A stretch of 64,000 bases of DNA from NCBI RefSeq assembly GCF_027580225.2, contig NC_073348.2, positions 22,774,501 through 22,838,500 of the forward strand, read 5' to 3'. Every line of letters begins with the position of its first letter. The stretch's first letter is position 1. Shown in pieces: positions 1 to 12,262 of the stretch. The stretch comes from Misgurnus anguillicaudatus. Lineage: Eukaryota; Chordata; Actinopteri; Cypriniformes; Cobitidae. The position numbers were made by a program, and so were the translations under genes. The notes beneath the pieces are model-generated. The model ran no database searches. It had not been told where the DNA came from and saw only the letters and a list, made by a program, of their open reading frames with translations.

Positions 1-1830
1 AACGTTTATCTGTATTCAAAATCAAACGTTGATCTGAATGCTTGGTGTTGGGGTTAGATTTGCAGTTTGGGTTAGGATGTCTAAAAATGTAACAGAAAGT
101 GATTTTAACCCCAACCCCGAGCGACAATGATTTAAAAATAGTGAAAAAATAAGAAAGCAATACATAAAATGACCGTTGATCCAACGTCAGGATCCAACGT
201 TGATCCGACGTCAGGTTCCAACGTTGATCCGACGTCAGGTTCCAACGTTGATCCGACCTCAGGTTCCAACATTGATCTGAAGTCAGGATCCAACTTGATC
301 TGAATTCAACATCAAACGTTGATCTGTATTCAAAATCAAACGTTGATCTACAGTAAATGCTTGGGGTTGGGGTTAGATTTGCCGTTTGGGTTAGGATGTC
401 TAAGAATGTAACAGAAAGTGATTTTAACCCCAACCCCGAGCGACAATGATTTAAAAATAGTGAAAAAAAGAGAGAAAGCAATACATAAAATAACCGTTGA
501 TCTGACATCAAGTTCCAACGTTGATCCGACGTCAGGTTCCAACATTGATCCGCCGACGTCAGCTTCCAACGTTGATCCGACTTCAGGTTCCAACTTTGAT
601 CCGACGTCAGGTTCCAACGTTGATCCGACGTCAGGTTCCAACGTTGATCCGACGTCAGGTTCCAACGTTGATCTGACGTCAGGATGCAACGTTGATCCGA
701 CGTCAGGTTCCAACATTGATCTGAAGTCAGGATCCAACTTGATCTGAATTCAACATCAAACGTTGATCTGTGAGAAAGCAATACATTAAATGACCGTTGA
801 TCCGACGTCAAGATCCAACGTTGATCTGACGTCAGGTTCCAACGTTGATCCGCCGACGTCAGCTTCCAACGTTAATCCGACTTCAGGTTCCAACTTTGAT
901 CCGACGTCAGGTTCCAACGTTGATCCGACGTCAGGTTCCAACGTTGATCCGACGTCAGGTTCCAACGTTGATCTGACGTCAGGATGCAACGTTGATCCGA
1001 CGTCAGGTTCCAACATTGATCTGAAATCAGGATCCAACTTGATCTGAATTCAACATCAAACGTTGATCTGTGAGAAAGCAATACATTAAATGACCGTTGA
1101 TCCGACGTCAAGATCCAACGTTGATCCGACGTCAGGTTCCAACGTTGATCCGACGTCAGGTTCCAACGTTGATCCGACGTCAGGTTCCAATGTTGATCCG
1201 ACGTCAGGATCCAACGTAGGTCTGAACTCAACATCAAACGTTGATCTGTATTCAACATCAAACGTTGATCTGTATTCAAAATCAAACGTTGATCTAAATG
1301 CTTGGGGTTGGGGTTAGATTTGCCGTTTGGGTTAGGATGTCTAAAAATGTAACAGAAAGTAATTTTAACCCCAACCTCGAGCGACAATGATTTAAAAATA
1401 GTGAAAAAAGAGAGAAAGCAATACATAAAATGACCGTTGATCCGACGTCAAGTTCCAACGTTGATCCAATGTCAGGTTCCAACATTGATCCGACGTCAGG
1501 TTCCAACGTTGATTCGACGTCAGGTTCCAACGTTGATCTGACGTCAGGATCCAACTTGATCTGAATTCAACATCAAACATTGATCTGTATTCAAAATCAA
1601 ACATTGATCTGAATGCTTGGGGTTGGGGTTAGATTTGCTGTTTGGGTAAGGATGTCAAAAATGTAACAGAAAGTGATTTTAACCCCAACCCCAAGCGACA
1701 ATGATTTAAAAATAGTGGAAAAATTGAGAAAGCAATACATAAAATGACCGTTGATCCGACGTCAGGTTCCAACGTTGATCTGAATTCAAAATCAAACGTT
1801 GATCTGAATTCAAAATCAAACACAAGTGGA
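1..1830. repeat. Compound minisatellite (24-bp unit) with foldback-element cassettes
   Basis: The core unit is 24 bp (gttccaacgttgatccgacg + tcag). It is repeated in runs at about 176-300, 490-745, 786-1045, 1090-1300, 1435-1610 and 1745-1800, with variants such as ccgccgacgtcagc. A cassette of about 130 bp containing ggttggggttagatttgc, gggttaggatgtctaa and aaccccaaccc separates several runs (about 45-170, 350-490, 1300-1435, 1610-1745). The same cassette forms the hairpin centre of the foldback elements at 7747-8307 and 14278-14807. A 24-bp unit holds no stop codon in several frames, so the long Asp-Pro-Thr-Ser-Gly-Ser-Asn-Val frames here are not genes. The array continues past the left edge of the window. 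Confidence 0.93.
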
Positions 1831-4590
1831 TACAGCAAGTTGACAAAATAAATGTTTTTCCAGCATAAGTCTGTGGACATTTATTATGAAATAGTAGCTT
1901 ACAACCTAAAATGTTTCTGCAGATATTAAATAGTCTTAATTCACCTTGACATCTGCTCAAATTGGGTATTGACGTCAATATCCAACATTGGCCTGACAAC
2001 AAAACCAAACATTGATCTGACGTCAAGACCAACGTTGGCCTGACGTCAAGACCCAACTTTGATTGAAGAGGCAGTAACCAGACCCCCCCCCCAAAAAAAA
2101 AAACACTTGGTGCATTTGGATTCTGCATCACAGAAATACATTGGTGGTTCAATTTTTTTTCATTTTTGGGTGAACTATCCCTTAAATAACAGCCCAAAAT
2201 AAAAGGCAAAGTGTTTCTCTTCATTCATTTTGTTTCTCTTTTGTATAGGGAGTACTCAAATCTCCATCACATTATTCTACATTGAACATTTCAGCTTGTG
2301 TAACTGGCATGCAATATAGTCTTGTATATTATTTGGAACGACTCCCCACAAGATAGTCACTGAAAATGACATCGTTTTCCAATGTGTGCCGTTTAATTTA
2401 GAGCGCGGACTGTGATTATGAGTAAATAATTTCTTTCTCCAGCTGAAAATTGGAAAATAACAAGCATGGCACAATGAGTTTGGATGATGGATGTGCAGCA
2501 TGAATAGCTTTTGAAAGGACACCGGCGGACCCTCATAGTGGCAAAGCGACAATCATAACAGGGTAAAAGGAAAGAGAGAAAGAATGTTGCCACCCCAGCA
2601 ATACAGGATATGGATTAAGATGTCATAATAACAGATATTTAATTTAACTATTTTCAAGAATGAGGAATGAAATCATCGTCCACTGCCCCGGAGGGGCATT
2701 TTACTTTATACATCATTCACTTCTCACAGCTCTCTATATGTGTGGCCATCTTCTTGCATATTTTTCACCTTCGTGTTGTATTGATATTGACTTTACTGTC
2801 TTTATGTTTCAAGTCCTAGATGATTAAGGTGTGACAAGAAATAATCTAAATAAAATGAACCCGTTAGTTTGTACTTAAAAATATTCCCCTGACATTTGTA
2901 AATGCATTGACGGCTCTTGTTGCATTATATAAATGTATCATAAATGTGACTGTTATATAATGTACAGCTAGAAACAATTATTTTTATGTTTCATGGATTC
3001 TTCCAAAAAGAAGAAATCAAAAATTTGGCAGAATGTATGTGTGTGATGAATGGTAATTATAATTTTTTGAAAGTGTGTTATGAATGAAGTTTAATTATGA
3101 ATAATGTTATGAATAAAATAGCTTATAATCAGTAGCCATGGACATTTTCCAGGTTAAACGCGACACATATCACTACTTCAAACCTCTTATATGCTTTCAT
3201 CCGCTGCTACCTTTGGAGTATTGTGTCACATTGTCGACAGGCTCTGCACAAAAGTGGGAATTTTAATTATGCTCAGGACATAAAGCCAACAGCCTGCTCC
3301 TTTGTTCCCGCTAGGCAAATGTTCATCCTCACCCCGAAGGAATTTAATATCAGAAAAACATTGTTATCTTTAACCTTGAGAGGCGCAGTTTCTTCGCCAT
3401 ACCTAAAAGCGTCTGTGCACTCTCACGTGTGTGGGGTTGAGTGGGTATGAGATCATTGTTTGAAGAATGAACCCGCTGGGTCCAAATCAATTACAACCGT
3501 TGTGGTTTCGCTTTCCATTGGTAATTATAGGAAAAAACATTTGCAAGCCAGCCGTGCAGTCAGATGTAATGTGATACACAGACACACAGGCTTTCTACAT
3601 TGTCTGTCTTGAAAGTGGTTGCGCCAGTGGAGATATTGTAGTTTTTTGTGGGTGGGTTGATGCACTCTAAAATAAAATTGGTGCTAAATAGCACTAAAAT
3701 CTTGTAATCATATGGGAACCATTTTTTAGTGCTATATAGCACCTATGAAGAACCATAGCACCACAGATGAATAAAGCATTCAACAGCCCCATGATATAAA
3801 TAAACATAACACACATATACATAATTTGTGTATGTTGTTATTTTTCCAGAATCTATATTATTTATCATTTCTATGCAGTCAATCAACAAAACCAAAGCTT
3901 TTTAAAAACCAGCTACAACTTCGACCAGCATGATCCAAACCGTACTATCCAGCCGACCCTGAACCCCCTTTGGTGCAATACATAGCTGTTTGTGAACCAC
4001 ACTTTTCATCATTTGTGTATTTATTTGTGTATTTATTTGTGTTTGTGTAAGCCCTGCAGAGGAAAGCACCAGCCAAGCAGCGGTGTACAGCAATCACACA
4101 TTCAATCATGACCCGTAAGGCATGACATCAGGCATCAGCTGTGTTTGTCGCTGCCGGTGGGGCGGGCGAAGGTGCGGGGAGGGGGGCAGGAATGAGAAAA
4201 CGAAGGCCAAACACAGGGCTGGCGTCACCGGCAGGTCCCGCCTGTGAGTGAAAGGCAATTACAAAAGGGCCCGTACCCCACCTGATAACAGTTTGTTATC
4301 TGCCAAAGCTGACATCTTAAAAAGAAGTGAAACCACAGGGAGTGAAAAGGAGTTTTTTTAAACCAAAGAGTAGAAATTGAAAAAGAGTAGTAATATTGAT
4401 CCCATGAGTGAAGTCTTATGTCATATCATATGATTGTTGTTTTTAATTCATTTGATGGACTTTTGCTTTTTTTACATTTGTTAGGAAACTGACGCGGCGT
4501 GACAGAGGCATGAAAAGACGTCATATGGTTTTGAACCCAGGTCACCCTGTTTATAACACATCAGTGTCTGTGCCTCTTGGTTTTATGAAA
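1831..4590. other. Intergenic, no gene recognised
   Basis: No coding region is supported. At 1950-2060 there are diverged relatives of the 24-bp unit (tgacgtcaagaccaacgttgg), suggesting an older, unexpanded copy of the left-edge repeat. The stretch ggtgaactatccctt near 2169-2183 resembles a MITE end. At about 3662-3760 lies a one-sided fragment of the gtgctaaatagcacta MITE seen complete at 38006-38270. A GC-rich purine-biased stretch lies at 4150-4195. The remainder looks like ordinary AT-rich intergenic DNA. Confidence 0.6.
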
Positions 4591-5802
4591 TATACTCACC
4601 TAAAGGATTATTAGGAACACAATTTCTCATTAATGCAATTATCTAATCAAATACATGGCAGTTGCTTCAATGCATTTAGGGGTGTGGTCCTGGTCAAGAC
4701 AATCTTCTGAACTCCAAACTGATTGTCAGAATGGGAAAGAAAGGTGATTTAAGCAATTTTGAGCATGGCATGGTTGTTGGTGCCAGATGGCCCGAACAGA
4801 GTATTTCACAATCTGCTCAATTACTGGGACTTTCACGCACAACCATTTCTAGAGTTTACAAAGAATAGTGTGAAAAGGGAAAAACATCCAGTATGCGGCA
4901 GTCCTGTGGGCGAAAATGCCTTGTTGGTGCTAGAGGTCAGAGGAGAATGGGCTGACTGATTCAAGCTGATAGAAGAGCAACTTTGACTGAAATAATCACT
5001 TGTTAAAACCGAGGTATGCAGCAAAGCATTTGTGAAGCCACAACACACACAACCTTGAGCCGGATGGGCTACAACAGCAGAAGACCCCACCAGGTACCAC
5101 TCATTTCCATTACAAATAGGAAAAAGAGGCTACAATTTGCACAAGCTCACCAAAATTGGACAGTTGAAGACTGGAAAAATGTTGCCTGGTCTGAGTCTCG
5201 ATTACTGTTGAGACATTGAGATGGTAGAGTCAGAATTTGGCGTAAACAGAATGAGAACATGGATCCATCATGCCTTGTTACCACTGTGCAGGCTGGTGGT
5301 GGTGGTGTAATGGTGTGGGGGATGTTTTCTTGGCACACTTTAGGCCCCTTAGTGCCAATTGGACATTGTTTAAATGCTACAGCCTACCTGAGCATTGTTT
5401 CTGATCATGTTCATCCCTTTATGACCACCATGTACCCATCCTCTGATAGCTACTTCCAGCAGGATAATGCACCATGTCACAAAGCTCGAGTCATTTCAAA
5501 TTGGTTTCTTGAACATGACAATGAGTACACTGTACTAAAATGGCCCCCACAGTCACCAGATCTCAACCCAATAGAGCATCTTTGGGATGTGATGGAACGG
5601 GAGCTTCGTGCCCTGGATGTGCATCCCACAAATCTCCATCAACTGCAAGATGCTATCCTAGCAATATGGGCCAACATTTCTAAAGAATGCTTTCAGCACC
5701 TTGTTGAATCAATGCCACAGAGAATTAAGACAGTTCTGAAGGCGAAAGGGGGTCAAACACAGTATTAGTATGATGTTCCTAATAATCCTTTAGATAAGTG
5801 TA
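4591..5802 (+). mobile_element. Tc1-like DNA transposon (Tc1/mariner), defective
   Basis: The termini are inverted repeats of about 28 bp. The left end reads tatactcacctaaaggatta, and the right end reads as its near-complement, tacacttatctaaaggatta on the opposite strand. TA dinucleotides flank both ends, the Tc1/mariner target signature. The interior is one degenerate transposase frame (separate entry). The two TIRs differ at only a few positions, so the copy is not extremely old. Confidence 0.92.
4731..5768 (+). pseudogene. Tc1-like transposase pseudogene
   Basis: One reading frame runs from an ATG at 4731 to TAG at 5766-5768 without frameshifts. It is broken by in-frame stops at 4866 (TAG), 4953 (TGA), 5004 (TAA) and 5217 (TGA). 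The N-terminal part has the helix-turn-helix segment (GLSRTTISRVYKE). The catalytic part keeps YFQQDNAPCH and PQSPDLNPIEHLWDVMER, which hold the second Asp and the final Glu of the DD34E triad. The segment normally reading WSDES reads WSES here, so the first catalytic Asp has been removed by an in-frame 3-bp loss. The product cannot be an active transposase. Its relation to the family is certain; the exact subfamily is not assigned. Confidence 0.93.
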
Positions 5803-5810
5803 TATACAGT

Positions 5811-6198
5811 AACAGTACTGTGCAAAAGTTTAGGCCACCATGTCACCATTAGATTTTTCTTTTTGCAGTTGTATAGTGACCATATATATTTATTTCTCTT
5901 TAGTCTCTTTATTACAACACAACCAGAAAATACAATAAAATTATAAGCAAAAGTGTCAAGCATTTAGTATGACCTCCCCTTACTTGAGCAACAACAGGAA
6001 CCTGCTCTTTTAAACCTAAATAAAATGAAAGCATAATTTCTAATCTAATGACTTCAAGGACTTTTGCCCAAAGCCATTTTGTTGCATACATATTTCTTTT
6101 TTTTCCAATATTAAACCGAGGGACAAATAAATATGAATGGTAATTAAAACTTAAACAACAAAGCTGGTGGTAGCCTAAGACTTTTGCACAATATTGTA
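5811..6198. mobile_element. Non-autonomous TIR element (MITE)
   Basis: Imperfect inverted repeats of about 28 bp bound this 388-bp block: acagtactgtgcaaaagttt at the left, and gcctaagacttttgcacaat at the right, which is its complement. There is no coding capacity. It sits immediately to the right of the Tc1-like relic. The TIR style suggests a Tc1/mariner-type MITE, but the target duplication is unclear. Confidence 0.85.
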
Positions 6199-7746
6199 GA
6201 GGCTGGTTAAAGCGATGGTTTAGTATTCGACTAATCTCTCCCGAGGATGGTTATTTCCTTAAGTTCGACTTTCATACCATGTACTGCCAGGTTTATCAGG
6301 GGTTCAACGGAGCAGCTACGACCCCAGATTTCCAACCGCACCAATGATTGAACGCCTCATTGGCCATGCGAATAAACTGTGTAGAAATGCACAAAAATGA
6401 GATGAGAATGAGGAGTCATTTGGCTCTCGGTCGCACATTAAGGTCCCACGGGGGACCCTAAAATGCCCAGAGGAACAGTTTGGGCCGCAATTGGGTCTCA
6501 TTAAATCTTGGTAGATGCTAATACTGGTCTTCATATTGTATACATTAGCTTGTTACCCTATTTGTCACCTCATTACGGTTCTCTATCATGCATGCATAAT
6601 CGTCGTTCTGGAAAAAGTCAGATTTGGTTTCCGCTTCTTTTACATGTAGAAGTGAATCCATTTTTAACCCCTCGGATGGATACGGATGCTGCACGGTCAA
6701 TTAGATGTGACTCCAGTTTGATTTTAAAGTTCTCATTAAGGACTTAATAGCTTTGTGGGCTGAGGGCGGCCATCTGGCGGTGCAGTGTTTTCACTACATA
6801 GTGGGCTGAGTGGCTGGCAATAAGGGAATGTGAATCAATAGAGCCCTCCCATACGACCTCATTACTTTGCACTGCGCTGTAACTCAGGGCGATAGACCTA
6901 TGAAATTTTAAACAACTTTACGAGATCCAGATGCTGTTCTTCTGCCAAATAAATTCTCCCAGCAGTAAAACCATCGGCAACACCTTTGCTTCGTATCAAC
7001 ATTTGTTTAGAAGTGGAAAGGGGCCTTTTCGGCAAGAAGATGCGCCCTTAGTAGGTCCTGCAGCTCCAAAGTTGCCTCGGGCGAACCTTTTTTGATTTCC
7101 ACTATCTTATCTTATGAAAATTGTTGGAGGAGTTCTTCATACTTCTCGGGAGGACTCGACTGTAGAACATGAGAAGCTCGGGGCTCTGAGCCAGATCCGG
7201 TTTAATTGACTCACGTTGGGTCTGTAAACAAACAATGCAGATCTCTACCCGCTGTCGTGTGCTGCAAGTGCTCTGTTGTTGTGAGAAACCTTTGTATTAT
7301 GCTAAACACTGATAAAAGCTGCTTAAACCAGCCTTATGGGTCGTACACACCAGACGCAAATTCAATGATTTGCATGAAAAAATTGTATACAAAGGTAATG
7401 CAAAGAAGCAAACTTGTGCGGGGCAATGCGAAATTGGGCGGCACAGTTGTCGCAAAAATACGCATTTGCTTTAAGTCCAGGATACACTGCAGGATTATTG
7501 CACTCCTATAAGATCATTATATTATAAACTTGGCTACGATAAGCATGTAGACTGTAAGATGATGACACCTATTGAATCGGAGGCCTTGGCGGCTTTGTCA
7601 CACGTTAGCCCAATGTCACCAGCATGCGCTGGTGGTAAACAAATACCGGTACGCAGGTCATAGCACTCTGCGTTGATCATGCTGAATTTTTGACACTGAT
7701 GGAAAACCATCGTAGGCTATCTTTAGATGCAAGACCGGGAAAACCA
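6199..7746. other. Intergenic, no gene recognised
   Basis: No coding region is supported. A possible MITE fragment lies at about 7330-7510 (gtcgtacacaccagacgcaa ... tccaggatacactgcagg). The block 6300-6530 is less AT-rich than its surroundings, but nothing in it is recognised. Confidence 0.5.
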
Positions 7747-8307
7747 ACATGATCTCACGAAAAGTCATTTTATAGTCACAAAAAATTTGATTAATTTTGT
7801 GTCCATGCACGAAATGTAGCTTTTTCGTGTCAATCACCATGAATTTCTATAAGTAGTTTTTCGTGTCCGTAGCACAAATTTCTTTTTTGTGTGATTTTAT
7901 GTATTGTTTTTTCTTTTTTCCCCCTACTTTTTAAATCATTGTCGCTTGGGGTTAGATTTGGGTTTTGGGTTAGGATGTACTTTTATGCATTGGTTTATAC
8001 ATGTTTTTCTTCCAGTTTTAAAACTATTCTCGCCTGGAGTTGGGGTTTGGGTTAGGATGTCTAAAAATGTAACAGAAAGTAATTCTAACCCCAACACCAA
8101 GGGACAATGGTAAGGAAAAAACAATGGGTAATAGGAAAAAACAACAAGAAAACATTACATAAAATAAACGAAAAAGAAAGTCGTGCCACGGCCACGAAAA
8201 ACTACTTATAGGAATGTGTGCGCCTGACATGAAAAAGGTAAATTTCATGCCATGGACACAAATAAATGAATATTTTTCGTAACTATAACACTACTTTTTG
8301 AGATCAG
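7747..8307. mobile_element. Foldback element with long inverted arms
   Basis: The left arm begins catgatctcacgaaaagtc and contains tttttcgtgt and cgtgtccgt motifs. The right arm carries their complements (gccacgaaaaactacttata, aatatttttcgtaactataa) and ends in gagatcag. The arms are each roughly 180-250 bp. The hairpin centre holds the ggttagatttgggttttggg / aaccccaac cassette also found in the 1-1830 array. There is no coding capacity. A second copy lies at 14278-14807. Confidence 0.88.
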
Positions 8308-9667
8308 TCTGGGAAAACAGCCGTCTTTGAACCTCTCTCACTGTACGACATAGGACCACCGATGAAGAGCCACGATCACAGAAATCGCAACGATTTTTTT
8401 AACGATGGCAATATTTCGTCTGGGACAGCAAAAATTGTGCAGTGCATCCCAGGCTTTAAACGCGTCTTTGCACAAGTTGGAAATATTCACGACACAAAGT
8501 TAGATCCCGCAAGTAATCTAGAGTGAGAAATGCGATGTTTGGTGTTTGGTGCATAGCATAAAGAATGTTTAGTTGGTCCCCAGGCCTGGCCCAGCTGGTA
8601 GTTAGCTGGCTTAGCTGGTTGGTCAACCTGTGGTTGCATACCTACAGTACTATCAGGAAAAAATGTCAACATTTTGACACTTGGGGCATTACCCTTTCAA
8701 AAATTCCAGAATTCCACCTGAAGAGTTCATGTGAGTACCTCAGAGGTATTGAGAGCTTATTAGTATCTGAAATTAAATACAAATATTCATAAAATAAACA
8801 GTAAATCTGTTTTAAACCTCCCATATTTTATTTCTCACCAAGTGACTCCTTTTCTTAAGTCTTAGGTTATAGTCTTTTGCCAGTCAACTGCAGACTCTCC
8901 CCTGCAGTACAACTGACAGTTACTGCCAGTATATGTGCTGTAGCCATTAGCCGAATGTGTGGTTTGGATGAAACTCGCTCAGTTCTCTCAAAAGGTTGCA
9001 GTAAAAAGATGTCTATCTGTCATTCATGTCCTGGGGCTGCTATTTCTGCTGTATTCGAAGACAACAAGCAATCTAGTAGAGAGAGAAGACTCATATACTG
9101 TAGAGCACTTGAGCACAGGTTTTCTGTGGAGCTCCGAGCGAGTCTAATTACCAGAGGATTGGTGAACAGACACAGATTCAGTCTTCATGCTCATTTGAAT
9201 TGTTTAGCTGTGTCTCTGTAGACACTGTTCTTCCCAGAAGCAGACTGCAATCATATCGATGCTTCGGATGGCAGATGATTAAGAGCGAAAGAAATTGGGA
9301 ACGCTTTGGTGAATTGTTTGAGGCACAAAACAAATGAGTGCATAGCGATCATCATCATTTTCTACAGGAAGGAGACTGTCTTAGAAAATCTAGATTATTC
9401 CTTAATGTGAAGAGTTTACAGTAAACGGCTCAGTGATTTTATTTTGTGATTTTGGGGAAACAAAGGTTTGGGCAATACTTTTTGAAATTCACCTCACACA
9501 GAATTGACCTGCTGCATATTCATATCTATTTACAGTAGTAGTCCAAATTATACAATTATAATGTTTATATTTATGATATGTTTATATTATTTAAATATGT
9601 GTGACCCTCTTTGTGAAATCCAGGCTGAAGTCTCAAAATCTTATGAGATTAGGAACATCATTGATTT
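8308..9667. other. Intergenic, no gene recognised
   Basis: A 114-codon frame at 8877-9221 and an overlapping 62-codon frame at 8959-9147 have no recognised domain, splice context or codon signature, and are not called. The segment 9590-9660 (ccaggctgaagtctc) resembles short repeat pieces near 16210 and 30855. Confidence 0.5.
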
Positions 9668-10168
9668 TAAAGAGCAACTATGGTACAAACCCCAAAGTAA
9701 ACGATGATGCAAGTTATCGTATCCAACGTTAATCTCTTTTCTTGGACTACAACAAACACACAGATTGTTGGCAACGGTTTACTTCCTGTGATTGGTGATG
9801 TAGACAAGACAGACATTATCATAATTCCTCTCGCTTTGACTCACAGTAAATTAACTTCTGTTAGCATTGCATTGTGAGCAAATTTTTCAAACATGGTAAG
9901 GAGCGTCACATTTCCATCTGAGGTCAGAGGTATTCAGGCCAATCACAACGTACAGATTAGCTGACCAATCAGGGAGACAAAGCTTTTCAAATCAATGAGT
10001 TTTGTACAAAATCAGAGCATTTGAGGAAAGCAGGATAGCTGGAGCTACAAAAATGTACAGTATGTGGAATACAATGTCTTTTTTAACCATAAACCACGCA
10101 AACGCATTGTATTATACCAAATACACAAAATAACATTGTTTTCTAGCAATGAAATAGGTGCACTTTAA
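9668..10168 (+). mobile_element. MITE, family shared with 60303-60838
   Basis: It starts taaagagcaactatggtaca and ends gaaataggtgcacttta. It aligns over most of its length with 60303-60838, sharing for example ccaatcacaacgtacagatt and attatcataattcctc. The 60-kb copy has extra sequence after its left terminus. A partial inverted copy lies at 16629-16854. Confidence 0.88.
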
Positions 10169-11308
10169 TATTTGACAAGAACTTACTCAGTCAAAATGAA
10201 AGATATCAAGTTTATATTTTCACAGAATTGTTTTACCTTATTTTGTTTGTTTGTTTATAGCCGTTTCAGCATCTATTATTTTATTCATGGTTGAGAATTT
10301 GTTAATCCATACCCAATCCACACAAGTTAATTTATACATACGTTGGGAGAGTGGCAATTTACCTTACCTGCAAAATCACTCTCCCGCTCATTCGCCTTCA
10401 CTATTCCTTACTAGGGACAAACAGCACAACCGCTCCCATAACGCGCATCACGCACTGTGCGTGGGGCACCAAGTGCTGAGGGGGCACCAAAAATAGCCTA
10501 CTGAAAAAAATTATAATGCCTTTATTATTTCATTAGCCTATTATTGGGCACATTTTAGCCATGTATATGTAACAAAAAAGGGGGAATGAGATAATTTAAT
10601 TGCTCTAATCTAGAAAGTATGTCCCCCTCGCCTTGGATGGTCCGCGTTATGCTGGTTGATCGTGTGGGCGTCTGACGAAGTTTGACAGACAGTAGGCAAC
10701 TTTTATGGAAATGGCCCGGAAAAAGACAGCAGGAGTCGTTGGATTTTTGTTGGATTAAATTAACCAAAATAAAATGTTTATATTTGACCCCACAATACGT
10801 TAAAACAACCCAGCATTTGGGTTAAAAACTCAACAACCTACAAGGGTGGGTTTGTCCTTTTTTACCTGAGCAGAGTTTACTGAATCATATCATGTGATAG
10901 CATTTACTGTATGTTTCATTCAAATCTGCCTGAATTCTTTTGATTGTAATGTTGTTTTTATCTTCAGTTTCCTAATGGACTGATGTCTTTTATGCTATAG
11001 GATGGTGCAGCTGATAAATTGTCACTGTAGAACTTTAGGTGGATAAAACTTCACAAGTCTTATCTGCTCGATCATTAAAGCCATTTTAGTGGAGATGGTG
11101 CACACAGAAAATGGCTTTCGATCTGCTTTAAAACTGTAGCTATGAAAAAAGTGTTGTGATTCTTGCTCTTTGAGGGCAAAATCAAATACAACAGTGAGGA
11201 CAGTAACTTGTTATTTTTAAGTTGATAATGCTAATGTAAAAAATGTTCTGTTTAAAAGCTTTTTTGTATACTGCAAGATTCATACAGAAATGAGAAATCT
11301 GTATGAAT
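10169..11308. other. Intergenic, no gene recognised
   Basis: It contains short repeat scraps, such as ggggcaccaagtgctgaggg near 10465 and an aacccagcatttgggtt palindrome near 10806. No coding region is supported. Confidence 0.5.
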
Positions 11309-11456
11309 CACTGTAAAAAGTGAAAAGTTGGTTCAAATTAAAAAGTTACTTCAATTGGTAACACCTAAAAAATTAAGTTTATTCAACTTACATTTATTAG
11401 GTTTTATGAATTAAAGTAATTTTTTAAGTTGATCCAACTTCTCTTTTTTTACAGTG
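11309..11456. mobile_element. Short MITE with CACTGTAAAAA termini
   Basis: The 148-bp block begins cactgtaaaaagtg and ends cttttttttacagtg, inverted termini. The AT-rich interior has aagttg/caactt repeats. A related element lies at 53651-53838. Confidence 0.75.
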
Positions 11457-11601
11457 TGTAAAAAAAATCATTGTTGCACTTACATTTTTAGATCTAATCA
11501 ACTTGAATTTACAATTAATTGTATCTTTCTTGACTAGTGAGCAGTTACTATAAATTATACAATAAAGTTGAATTAGCTTATTATGCTATTTCACCTTCAT
11601 T

Positions 11602-12190
11602 TTAAAGGGACTATTTGAAATAGGGTTTTTTTTCAGCTTCCTTGGAGTTAAACCATTTGAGTTTTACCATTTTGGAATCCATTAAGCTGATCTCCGGGTC
11701 TGGCGGTAGCACTTTTAGCATAGCTTAGCATAATCCATTGAATCTGAATAGACCATTAGCATCGCACTCAAAAATGACCAAAGAGTTCAGATAATTTTCC
11801 TATTTTAAGACTCTTCTGTAGTTACATTCTGTACTAAGACCGACGGAAAATAAAAATTTGCGATTTTCTAGGCCGATATGGCTAGGGAATATACTCTTAT
11901 CCTGGCGTAATAATCAAGGACTTTGCTGCCGCAAAATGGCCTAGAAAATCACAACTTTTAATTTTTTGTCGGTAGTACACGATGTAACTACAGAAGAGTC
12001 AAGTTTTAAATAGGAAATATATTGAAACTCATTGGTTATTTCAATAATAATAATAATTGAATTGCATAATTCAAATTATGCAAAGCTTTGCATACTGCCA
12101 GACCCGGAGATCGGCTGAATGGATTCCAAAACGGTAAATCTTAATTGTTTAACTCTAGGGGAGCTGAAAAATGAGCCTATTTTCAATAGA
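11602..12190. mobile_element. MITE, long inverted-arm type
   Basis: The left arm contains gttaaaccatttgagtttta, attttggaatccatt and ctgatctccgggtctggcgg. The right arm contains the complements cagacccggagatcggctga, atggattccaaaacg and gtttaactctaggggagctg. It is related to 17077-17351. There is no coding capacity. Confidence 0.87.
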
Positions 12191-12194
12191 TAAT

Positions 12195-12262
12195 GTATCG
12201 CTTGAATGCACTGCAACTCGCTTTGGATATAAGCATCTGCCGAATGCATAAATGTAAATAAA
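12195..12262 (+). repeat. SINE 3' tail fragment
   Basis: The sequence contains gaatgcactgcaactcgctt, tggatataagcatctgccga and atgcataaatgtaaat. This is the 3' body of the tRNA-derived SINE family also present at 13402, 32945, 41370 and 63395. The tRNA-like head is missing. Confidence 0.8.

Noticed and set aside
348..1426. Long open frames with DPTSGSNV-type repeats on both strands
   Set aside because: They are produced by a 24-bp tandem unit divisible by three; there is no domain, promoter or splice context.
1..1745. ggttagg / ggggttgggg motifs as interstitial telomere repeats
   Set aside because: There is no run of the TTAGGG hexamer; the motifs belong to the foldback cassette and recur at 7930 and 14500.
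8877..9221. 114-codon plus-strand frame as a small gene
   Set aside because: No recognisable domain, no splice or promoter signal, and an overlapping frame is open as well.
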